From an uncultured cyanobacterium (lineage in GTDB: Bacteria; Cyanobacteriota; Cyanobacteriia; PCC-6307; Cyanobiaceae), in NCBI GenBank assembly GCA_903862155.1, contig CAIOXF010000199.1, forward strand, positions 1 to 5,259: a stretch of DNA of 5,259 bases, read 5' to 3'. Each line of letters begins with the position of its first letter. Position 1 is the first letter of the stretch. A program made the position numbers and the translations under genes. Below are positions 1 through 5,259 of the stretch, one piece after another. The notes under the pieces are model-generated. The model was not told the DNA's origin and searched no databases. It worked only from the letters and a program-made list of their open reading frames with translations.

Positions 1-255
1 ACGAGCCTTTTCTGCGCCTAACGGACGGTTGCATCAGCTTGAAACCACGGCAGTAATTCTGGTGCCTGGCCTGCGGTAGGACAGGGTATAAGTGACCTGC
101 TCCAAGTGCCTCATTTGCCTCTAGTAAAATGAGTGTAGAGGCTCAAGATGTTGTGCTTGCAGTGCCAATTCTCGGTGGCGGGTTGCGCCTCAGTCAAGAT
201 GCTGAATTACTCCGTGTTCAGGAATTCATCCCTGAACAGGCCGTTGATCATGCGT
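1..255 (-). mobile_element. Remnant of an IS3-family insertion sequence
   Basis: This is the DNA carrying the transposase relic. Its right boundary lies somewhere in 252-289, between the last pilin stop and the first recognisable transposase residues. Its left boundary is outside the window. Neither terminal inverted repeats nor a target-site duplication could be identified, so the element is called only from the coding relic. Confidence 0.5.
18..255 (-). pseudogene. Decayed C-terminal piece of an IS3-family transposase (orfB)
   Basis: In one minus-strand frame, 251-210 reads MINGLFRDEFLNTE, then a TAA stop (209-207), then FSILTEAQ. This matches the conserved SFNGxxRDEfLN(T/E)ExFxSLxEAR block near the end of IS3-family OrfB proteins. 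The stop probably replaced a TTA Leu codon. Further on, about 84-65 reads LSYRRP in another frame. Removing one G near 65 joins it to APELLPWFQADATVR and a TAG stop (20-18), which resembles the GYRPPAPE tail of these transposases. A TGA at 113-111 and at least two frame changes also break the gene. The catalytic DDE part is missing, so it cannot encode an active transposase. The IS end may lie beyond the left edge of the window; no terminal repeat is visible. Confidence 0.68.
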
Positions 256-289
256 CAAGGAGTGTGTGGTCGAGTTCGGAACTTGCTGA

Positions 290-946
290 TCAGTCGATGA
301 ATGGCCTTGAGCCGGTCCGCAGTCCGAGGGTGCGGGTCACAGGGGTGCCGAAGCCCTGCGTTGCTGTGAAGGTGTTGGGAGAAATCGGCCGGGCGGTGAT
401 CACGACCGTGGCGGTGTTGCAGTCGTTGCTGGGGGTCACCGTGAAGCCGGTGACACCGCGCATCACCAGTTGATTGGTGGCGGGCGTGTTGGACGGATCC
501 AGACGCCCATTGTTGAGGATCGTGGGCCCGGAACGCAGGAGCTCGTTGGTTGCGGTGTTACGGGTGTAACGGATCACGGCATCTGCGCCGGTGGAGACAC
601 TGTTGATGTCGAGCAGGGTGACGCGCATGCGCAGATCGTTTTCTGCTGCGGTGCAGACAGGCGCTGTGGCGCTGGCGCAGTTGGCCGGTGCGGTGGTTGT
701 GCTGAACAGACAAGCGTCCGTTGCCTCGGCGTCGAGCAGGGTGGAGACGCGGTTGAGATCACGTTCCAGCTGCACCTGCCACAGGGTGGCTTCAAAGAAC
801 TGGATGGAACCACGGATACTGCTCCAGATCAGGGGCACAAACAAGGCGCTTATTGCCAGTGCCACTAGCAGCTCCACCAGGGTGACTCCCGCCGATGCGC
901 TGCCTTGATGCTGGCGGGGCTTGGCGCTGAGAATGCGGCGCGTCAT
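290..946 (-). CDS. PilW/GspJ-like minor prepilin, 218 aa
   Basis: A 20-residue basic leader ending in SASAG is followed by VTLVELLVALAISALFVPLIW, so prepilin peptidase would cut after Gly20 and leave Glu at +5. After the hydrophobic helix comes a long amphipathic helix (FEATLWQVQLERDLNRVSTLLDAEA). The head has VIRYTRNTATNELLRSG and NQLVMRGVTGFTV, a layout typical of PilW/GspJ proteins: a Tyr-containing strand, an LxRxG turn, then a GVxxFxV strand. I chose the ATG at 946, four bases after the preceding stop, because it gives a normal leader. The frame is open back to an ATG at 1018, which would add 24 residues and overlap the previous gene by 68 bases. It is the last gene of the operon; about 35 bases beyond its stop begins an IS3 relic. 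Exact role inferred from family. Confidence 0.85.
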   Translation of the reverse strand: MTRRILSAKPRQHQGSASAGVTLVELLVALAISALFVPLIWSSIRGSIQFFEATLWQVQLERDLNRVSTLLDAEATDACLFSTTTAPANCASATAPVCTAAENDLRMRVTLLDINSVSTGADAVIRYTRNTATNELLRSGPTILNNGRLDPSNTPATNQLVMRGVTGFTVTPSNDCNTATVVITARPISPNTFTATQGFGTPVTRTLGLRTGSRPFID

Positions 947-950
947 GGCG

Positions 951-1514
951 TCAAACGCGACCCCACTCGGTGCAGCTGCTGGTGGCCGCCTGGTTGTTGC
1001 GGCCCACCTCCAGCACACCGATCAGGCCCACCAGACGGATACAGCGCAGGGGGCGCTCGTTATTCACCGTGATGGTGATGAGTACCTGGCCATTGGGAAG
1101 AGTGGCGTTGGTTGTAGTGGCCAGGGTGCCGCGTGGGGTGAACACGAACTGGGCGGGGTTGGCGGTGATGTTGGCCCTGGGGTTGTTGCTGTAGAGATCC
1201 GGCAGCGCGAGGGTGTTCTGGGGGGCACAGGCCGCAGGCTCAATCCTCGCCAGCTCGCCTCCGGGGGCGATGTCACCGGTGTTGATGGTGACAGTGCAGA
1301 GCGCGCCGCCGGCCTGGGCATTGAAGCGACTGGCATCGCGGCTCACCTGATCCAGCCAGCCCGTCAGCTCGGTGGTTACGGTGTTGGCCCGCTCGCGCCG
1401 GGTGAGGTTCAGCATGGAATCCGCACCCAGTGCAGCCACCAGCCCGAGGATCACTGAGGTGACCAGCACTTCGACAAGGCTGAAGCCGCTGCTGGGGGGC
1501 TGGCCGCGGCTCAT
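951..1514 (-). CDS. GspH/FimT-like pseudopilin, 187 aa
   Basis: The leader is only 10 residues (MSRGQPPSSG), followed by FSLVEVLVTSVILGLVAALGA. Cleavage after Gly10 would put Phe at +1 and Glu at +5, the standard type IV prepilin arrangement. The head carries a pattern typical of the GspH/FimT C-terminal domain: FVFTPRGTL (about 123-131), an ITITV strand, then RCIRLVGLIGVLEVGR. It has four cysteines in the head (C73, C96, C157, C180 by count) that could form disulfides in the periplasm. Its ATG overlaps the stop of the gene before it as ATGA, so it is translationally coupled; no ribosome binding site of its own is visible. Role inferred: minor subunit that helps start pilus or pseudopilus assembly in the inner membrane. 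Assignment to the prepilin class is firm, and to GspH/FimT likely. Confidence 0.87.
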   Translation of the reverse strand: MSRGQPPSSGFSLVEVLVTSVILGLVAALGADSMLNLTRRERANTVTTELTGWLDQVSRDASRFNAQAGGALCTVTINTGDIAPGGELARIEPAACAPQNTLALPDLYSNNPRANITANPAQFVFTPRGTLATTTNATLPNGQVLITITVNNERPLRCIRLVGLIGVLEVGRNNQAATSSCTEWGRV

Positions 1515-2158
1515 GGGCAGAAACGGGCCATGGGCGGCACCACACGGGCGACCCGCACCACCGCGCCGCCCTGGGCCGTGTCGGTGTAGGTGACCTGGAG
1601 GATGTTTTGATTACCCGGCTGATTCTGAACGCTGTTTAGCCGCACGATTGGTTGACGGGTGCCCTCGGCTGCCGCGAGGGCGGCATTCACCGGAATGGCG
1701 TTGAACTGGGCGAGCACGGCATCGCTGATAATGCCCTGGTTGGGTTCTTGGCATAGGGCATCCACGGATTCGGCTTCGCTGCCCGTGGTGGCTTCATCTG
1801 AATCGAGCTGCGGATAGAAGTAACGGTCGTCGCGGCGGTTGGCCGTGAAGCAGGGTTGGGTGAAGGGGGCTGTGTCGTCGGTGGTGACGCCAGCAATCCC
1901 AAGCCTGCAGACACCCGTGCAACAGGTAAGGTCTGAGGCCCGATCCTTAATGGCTGCTAGGTCGGCGTCGATGGCGTCGTTGAGTTGGCTGCGTTCACTA
2001 GCCCGGTTGCGCTGCTGGCTGGAGAGGTTGATCACACCCACCGTGCCAAGCAGGGCAAGGGTGACAATCACACTCACCACCAGCGCTTCCACCAGCAGAC
2101 TTCCTTGCGCTTCGGCAGGTGCTTGCCGGGAGGGCATCAGCCCGCGTGGGCGGATCAT
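1511..2158 (-). CDS. PilV-like type IV minor prepilin, 215 aa
   Basis: The protein starts with an 18-19 residue basic leader, then AEAQG|SLLVEALVVSVIVTLALLGTV. This is a complete prepilin peptidase (PilD) site: Gly at -1, Glu at +5, and a hydrophobic helix of about 20 residues that anchors the protein in the inner membrane and packs in the pilus core. An amphipathic helix follows (SSQQRNRASERSQLNDAIDADLAAIKDRA), then a Cys-rich head with LTCCTGVC and a C-terminal FCP. The chosen start is the ATG at 2158-2156, which overlaps the previous stop as TGATG. GTG codons at 2164 and 2161 are in frame, and a later ATG at 2137 would give a shorter leader. There is no clear Shine-Dalgarno site, so translation probably depends on coupling. 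The Glu+5, size and helix pattern fit PilV-like minor pilins; the exact subfamily is inferred. Confidence 0.85.
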   Translation of the reverse strand: MIRPRGLMPSRQAPAEAQGSLLVEALVVSVIVTLALLGTVGVINLSSQQRNRASERSQLNDAIDADLAAIKDRASDLTCCTGVCRLGIAGVTTDDTAPFTQPCFTANRRDDRYFYPQLDSDEATTGSEAESVDALCQEPNQGIISDAVLAQFNAIPVNAALAAAEGTRQPIVRLNSVQNQPGNQNILQVTYTDTAQGGAVVRVARVVPPMARFCP

Positions 2159-4938
2159 CACCACAGGCGATTGCTTGTGGTGGCTCGGGCCACCCAGTCG
2201 ATTCCACTCTGGGAGCTGAACTGGGCCGGGTTGCCAACGCCGAGGCCGGTACCTTCCCCTTCCACCCTGGAATCAGGCAGCCTCAGGTGGAAGGCTCCAT
2301 AGGGCCTGAAGTTCTTGACCCAGATTCGGCCGAAGAAACTCCAGTTATCTTCGTTGTTGGTATAGAAGCCAGCCGGGATGCTGCCGGCACCACCCCCACC
2401 GGTGTTCGTGACGTTGAGCCCTACAAAGCCCTGGGGAAGGTAGAACCAAACGCCACCCACTTTAGCATTTTGGCCAAATGGCGTGGTAATAGAGATATTT
2501 TGTTCCTGGCCGGCAGAGCCTGTATTGCGACCGAAGAAGTTGAGGCGATCAGGCTCGCCGACAGGCGCAAAATCGTAGTTCTCGTCGTCGATTACATTGG
2601 CGCACTGCGACTGAATTGAGGGGCAGAAAACATGTGTGAATTGCGCAGGCGACTGAGATAGGAAGATAAAGTTTTCTGGGTTCGTGGTGGGGCTGGGTGT
2701 TCCGAAGCGTTGGTCAGTGCCTGTGGGTTCGTTGTAGAGAAGGCTCAGTGGTCCACCAGTGGTATCGACGAAGATTGTGCCACCGTCGTACTGGTCAATG
2801 GTGGGTCCGATGCACTGGAAGCCTGGTCGGGCCGTGACGGGCGCACTTGTTGTGTGCTGGCACCAGGCGCCGCGGAAGGCGGTGTCAACCCTGGGAGTCG
2901 CCGGCTCTGTGGCGATGGAGGGTCTGCCAGATTCGATGAGGAGATTGTCGATATCAACCCTTTCAGAACTGCCAAGACTTCCCCCTTGGAATCGTATCTG
3001 AAAATTGTTGCTGGTAAAGGGAAGTGCCAGGTTGATTCTTTTGTAGCTGGTAGTTAGTGCAGCTCTGTAGATGCGCTGGACGGGAAACCATGACCCGCTT
3101 GGCCCGAGGCTTGCTTGAACTTCAAAATAGTCGGTGTTCGAGTTCCACGTTGAAGTCATTCTGGCGTCAAAAGCGGCATATGGAACGCTTAGTCCAGAAG
3201 TGTTAGCCTGTCTAAAAGCTGATGCGCTTGAGCCCGTTAATTGCAGCCTGCCGCTGCTGATGGTAGCAAATGCTAGGGTCCAATTGGTATTGAAAAAGTT
3301 GCTTCCGTTGTTCCCGTTTGAGGTGGCAAAGTTGTCTCCAAAGGATGCTGTGAGATTAGGCGCTCCGCGGCTTGTCACATCTAGCCAGGTATCGGTGGTG
3401 CAGTTGTCGGCTGCCGCTGCCGTCTGATCTACCAGGCATACCTCTACACGCTCTCTTCCTGTCTCGTTGTTTGTGCGCAGGCGGATGGTGGCATTGCTGT
3501 CTGGCCGGGTTCCATCGTTGTCGTCTGTGCTGAGCTTTGGCCAGATCGCCACATTGGCCAGCTTGCTGGTTGTGGCCGCTGCCTGGTTGATGATCAGCCG
3601 GGGCCCCCATCCTGCCGTCCAGTTGAAGATGAAGGTGTTGATGTCAGGAAACGCCGTGGCTTGCAGTGGCACGATCGTGCTGCACGACACTGAGGTGCCG
3701 CGAATGTCTGAATCAGGCCCTGAGAAATAGGTGGGGGTGCTGCCTTCAGGCTGGCGGCAGATGCGCTCATTCGCATCGGGGGCTCCTGCACTGCGAATGT
3801 TGCTGTTGAAAGTGGCATCGCTGCTGCCCTCTGGAGGCGGCGTGTTGTCGCAATTCCCACTGGCCAGCTTGCCCCGGCCTGGGCGTACCCGGCAGTTTCT
3901 GCGCTCAAACAGATCGCCGGTATTGGCCACCACGCCGAGGATCGGCGAATAGCGCTCCACCACTCCAGTGGTGGGATTGCGCTGGGTGAACTGGTCGTTG
4001 GCGAAGTACGACCAATGCCAACCGTCGTTGAAGCCGGTCACCACCCCATACTGCAGGTTGCATAGCCGGCTGTCCGATCCCAGGGAGCCGGTGGTACCCG
4101 CATAGTTCATCCCGCCAGAGTTGTTGCTCCCCAGCGACGCCCCGCAGCATTTGGGAAGCACTTCGAACTCCGTGGTTTCGCGTGAGTTGGCCACCACCTG
4201 GCCGTTGCGCACGACCCGGCCTTCCACCTCTAGCACCACAAAACCCCTGTTGCTGCCAGGTTGCGCGGTGCCGAGGCTATCCGGATCATCAAGGTTCACC
4301 AGTTCGTCCCAACTGGTGAAGCCTGCCGGTAGGTCGTCGCCAGTGGCGGCGGCTCCTGGGGTGGCGGTGCGACGCAGAGCACGTGGATTGGGAGTGCTGC
4401 CGCCATTGGAGGCGGTGTAACTGATCCGCACCAGCCTGAACTGGCGCCCATTCTGGTTGGCATTGGCTACAGCACCGGACGCCACATCGCGCCACTGCCC
4501 ATCGCCGAGACTGATCGCCGTCTGGTCGGGAAGCCCATCATTGTTGGGGCCCGGCCTGGTGTTGGTTCGCGCGTCGAAACACGGGCTGCGCAGATTGCCA
4601 GCGTTCCAGCTGGTGGGGCTCTGGCCCGATACCAGCAGCCTGCGGTTCTGGGGCTGGTTCCAGGTATCAATCATCAGCTCGGTTCCTTCTTCCGCCGCAC
4701 CGCGCGCCTGGCGGGTGTCGGAGGAGGCAAACACGCCGCGCAGGTTGCCGCTGCTTAGTTGCACCACGGCGACCCCACTAAGGATCAGCACGAGCGCCAC
4801 CACCACGCCCATAGCCATGGAAATCGCCCCGCTCTCGGTGTGCGGTTGCTGCGAGAGCAGTCGTATCAGCAACTGCTGGCTCCACAGCCGGCGGGATTGT
4901 GGCTGCTGCCGGTTGCGCTTCAAGGAGGTGGTGCGCAT
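2158..4938 (-). CDS. Large PilX/HpsA-like pilus-associated protein, 926 aa
   Basis: Seen: residues 1-37 are a basic, Gln-rich leader ending in ESG. A hydrophobic helix follows at about 38-62, then a polar stretch with QARGAAEEGTELM (77-89), which resembles the FQAAEAGLEEA segment of PilX-type proteins. Position +5 after the Gly is Ala, not Glu, which is also usual in PilX/GspK-type proteins. The rest is a long Gly/Asn/Thr-rich exported region with 14 cysteines, including a CC pair at 264-265. A beta-sandwich module lies at about 533-670. The C-terminus (about 826-890) has a GVWFYLP...GRIWVKNFRPYGAFHLRLP pattern, loosely like C-terminal domains of PilX-like proteins. The start at 4938 is supported by AGGAG 7 bases upstream. 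It is the first gene of the operon, and its stop overlaps the next start as TGATG. Known: Synechocystis slr2018 and Nostoc hpsA are large proteins next to pseudopilins. Inferred: a pilus-tip adhesin, or an export or polysaccharide-related factor. The family is fairly sure; the exact role is not. Confidence 0.85.
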   Translation of the reverse strand: MRTTSLKRNRQQPQSRRLWSQQLLIRLLSQQPHTESGAISMAMGVVVALVLILSGVAVVQLSSGNLRGVFASSDTRQARGAAEEGTELMIDTWNQPQNRRLLVSGQSPTSWNAGNLRSPCFDARTNTRPGPNNDGLPDQTAISLGDGQWRDVASGAVANANQNGRQFRLVRISYTASNGGSTPNPRALRRTATPGAAATGDDLPAGFTSWDELVNLDDPDSLGTAQPGSNRGFVVLEVEGRVVRNGQVVANSRETTEFEVLPKCCGASLGSNNSGGMNYAGTTGSLGSDSRLCNLQYGVVTGFNDGWHWSYFANDQFTQRNPTTGVVERYSPILGVVANTGDLFERRNCRVRPGRGKLASGNCDNTPPPEGSSDATFNSNIRSAGAPDANERICRQPEGSTPTYFSGPDSDIRGTSVSCSTIVPLQATAFPDINTFIFNWTAGWGPRLIINQAAATTSKLANVAIWPKLSTDDNDGTRPDSNATIRLRTNNETGRERVEVCLVDQTAAAADNCTTDTWLDVTSRGAPNLTASFGDNFATSNGNNGSNFFNTNWTLAFATISSGRLQLTGSSASAFRQANTSGLSVPYAAFDARMTSTWNSNTDYFEVQASLGPSGSWFPVQRIYRAALTTSYKRINLALPFTSNNFQIRFQGGSLGSSERVDIDNLLIESGRPSIATEPATPRVDTAFRGAWCQHTTSAPVTARPGFQCIGPTIDQYDGGTIFVDTTGGPLSLLYNEPTGTDQRFGTPSPTTNPENFIFLSQSPAQFTHVFCPSIQSQCANVIDDENYDFAPVGEPDRLNFFGRNTGSAGQEQNISITTPFGQNAKVGGVWFYLPQGFVGLNVTNTGGGGAGSIPAGFYTNNEDNWSFFGRIWVKNFRPYGAFHLRLPDSRVEGEGTGLGVGNPAQFSSQSGIDWVARATTSNRLW
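2159..2182 (-). repeat. Hairpin at the junction of the large gene and the PilV-like gene
   Basis: On the minus strand CACCACA and TGTGGTG form a perfect 7-bp stem around a 10-base loop. The second arm ends directly before the ATG of the PilV-like gene, and includes the first two bases of the upstream stop. A ribosome finishing the first gene would open it. This fits translational coupling, but the function is inferred. Confidence 0.45.
2929..3342 (-). other. Low-GC segment encoding a jelly-roll (MAM-like) beta-sandwich module
   Basis: This covers residues about 533-670 of the large protein. The pattern fits a widespread extracellular beta-sandwich: a DNF opening (535-537), TNWTLAFATISSGRLQL (551-567), alternating strands such as DYFEVQASL (603-611), FQIRF (646-650), and a closing VDIDNLLIE (661-669). 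Hand-counted GC over 2941-3360 is about 48%, against about 62% for 2701-2940 and about 65% for 4141-4380. The module holds none of the protein's 14 cysteines. Such modules often bind carbohydrate or protein ligands. Here binding is inferred only, and the fold is judged from pattern, not from a search. Confidence 0.6.
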
Positions 4939-4945
4939 CCCGAAT

Positions 4946-4950
4946 CTCCT
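4946..4950 (-). promoter_or_regulatory. Ribosome binding site of the operon's first gene
   Basis: The minus strand reads AGGAG, 7 bases before the ATG at 4938-4936, inside a longer purine run (GAGAGGAGA). It is the only strong Shine-Dalgarno site in the operon and fixes the start of the 926-residue protein. The three downstream genes lack one and appear to rely on coupling. Confidence 0.8.
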
Positions 4951-4973
4951 CTCAGATCTCCGTGATTAGCAAT

Positions 4974-4997
4974 GTAGGCACGATGGCCATGGCCTAC
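4974..4997 (-). repeat. Inverted repeat in the operon leader
   Basis: GTAGGC and GCCTAC form a 6-bp stem with a 12-base loop, about 36 bases upstream of the first start codon. A perfect 10-bp palindrome, GGCCATGGCC, overlaps it at 4985-4994. It could be a 5' UTR hairpin or an operator; nothing in the sequence says which, and chance is possible. Confidence 0.25.
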
Positions 4998-5229
4998 CAC
5001 AATCCAATATTGTCGTATACGGGTCTGTTTCCCGGTGGCTGTGGCCCGACAATCTCCGTGGGTCGGTTGACTGGTGCAGATCATTTCAGTGCCTCACAAA
5101 ACTGACCGGGCTTGCTCGAGCTTGATCGATTGCTCGGTGATCTCATCCGCCAAGGAGCGTTCTGGCCTTATTCGGGAATTTCTGACTTTTGACTTGGATT
5201 ATTCTTGCCTAGAGCCGTCGATCGGCTGA

Positions 5230-5237
5230 GCGATCGC
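5230..5237. repeat. HIP1 octamer GCGATCGC
   Basis: An exact copy of the highly iterated palindrome that is very common in many cyanobacterial genomes. It is the only exact copy noticed in the window. It supports a cyanobacterial origin weakly, since one 8-mer can occur by chance in GC-rich DNA. Confidence 0.55.
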
Positions 5238-5259
5238 CGATTACTCTCTGCCCTGTCGA

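Larger units (their letters stand above)
4939..5259. other. Upstream intergenic region with operon leader; no gene supported
   Basis: These 321 bases hold no convincing gene: every frame on both strands is broken within a few dozen codons or lacks a supported start. The operon promoter should lie here. The most AT-rich patch near the gene on the minus strand is TATACGACAATATT (5019-5006), which could contain a -10 element, but no good -35 hexamer sits at the right distance, so I do not call a promoter. A second AT-rich patch lies around 5165-5208. Small inverted repeats occur at 5213-5227 (AGCCG/CGGCT) and 5221-5241 (ATCGGC/GCCGAT); these may belong to the end of a gene beyond the right edge, but this cannot be shown. 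Confidence 0.5.

Noticed and set aside
215..238. 8-bp perfect inverted repeat (TGTTCAGG/CCTGAACA) downstream of the operon, possible terminator
   Set aside because: It has no T run after it on the minus strand, and it falls inside the transposase codons for LFRDEFLNT, which explains the sequence. A weak terminator role cannot be excluded.
129..473. Plus-strand open frame of 114 codons starting MSVEAQDVV
   Set aside because: Its first part is the antisense of the IS3 transposase relic and its second part is the antisense of the PilW-like gene. It has no ribosome binding site and joins two unrelated regions.
947..1018. Upstream start for the PilW-like gene at 1018
   Set aside because: It would overlap the previous gene by 68 bases and give a 44-residue leader; the ATG at 946, 4 bases after the previous stop, gives a normal prepilin leader.
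921..1457. Plus-strand open frame of 178 codons
   Set aside because: It lies antisense to two prepilin genes with clear family motifs. Long antisense frames are expected in GC-rich DNA.
2119..2619. Plus-strand open frame of 166 codons
   Set aside because: It is antisense to the C-terminus of the large gene and the start of the PilV-like gene, with no recognisable domain.
3669..3680. 12-bp perfect palindrome GCACGATCGTGC
   Set aside because: It is inside the coding sequence for STIVPL in the large gene, with no partner site or regulatory context.
4952..4990. Short minus-strand frame MAIVPTLLITEI just before the operon, possible leader peptide
   Set aside because: It has no good ribosome binding site, no run of regulatory codons and no attenuator-like structure after it. 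Its length is within chance.
5103..5259. Plus-strand frame with protein-like text (LELDRLLGDLIRQGAFWPYSG) near the right edge
   Set aside because: It is bounded by in-frame stops at 5103-5105 and about 5190, has no start codon and no recognised family; too short to support as a gene or relic.

Overview
The window most likely comes from a picocyanobacterium of the Synechococcus/Cyanobium type. Four things point there: high GC in the coding regions (about 65% in a hand-counted stretch of the first gene), one copy of the cyanobacterial palindrome GCGATCGC (HIP1) at 5230-5237, the set of minor-pilin-like proteins, and the gene order. The genus is inferred, not proven.

Layout. All real genes are on the minus strand and read from right to left. 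Positions 4939-5259 are a non-coding leader with a strong Shine-Dalgarno site just before the first gene. Positions 4938-2158 encode a 926-residue secreted or pilus-associated protein with a PilX/HpsA-like N-terminus. Positions 2158-1511, 1514-951 and 946-290 encode three small type IV prepilin-like proteins (PilV-like, GspH/FimT-like and PilW/GspJ-like), each with a G|xxxxE prepilin peptidase site. The gene junctions are TGATG, ATGA and a 4-base gap, so the four genes almost certainly form one translationally coupled operon. Positions 1-255 hold a decayed C-terminal piece of an IS3-family transposase, also on the minus strand.

How the genes work together. The three small proteins look like minor pilins that prime or cap a type IV pilus or related pseudopilus. 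The large protein is probably carried at the tip or exported by the same machine. Similar arrangements of one large protein and several pseudopilins are known as pilA9-slr2018 in Synechocystis and hpsA-D in Nostoc. Those loci are linked to motility, surface behaviour or polysaccharide secretion. Assignment of this locus to either one is by analogy.

The most interesting signal is inside the large gene. A stretch at about 2929-3342, with a clearly lower GC content (about 48%), coincides with a cysteine-free beta-sandwich (jelly-roll/MAM-like) module. This suggests a binding domain swapped into a pilus-tip protein. No CRISPR array, tRNA or rRNA was seen.
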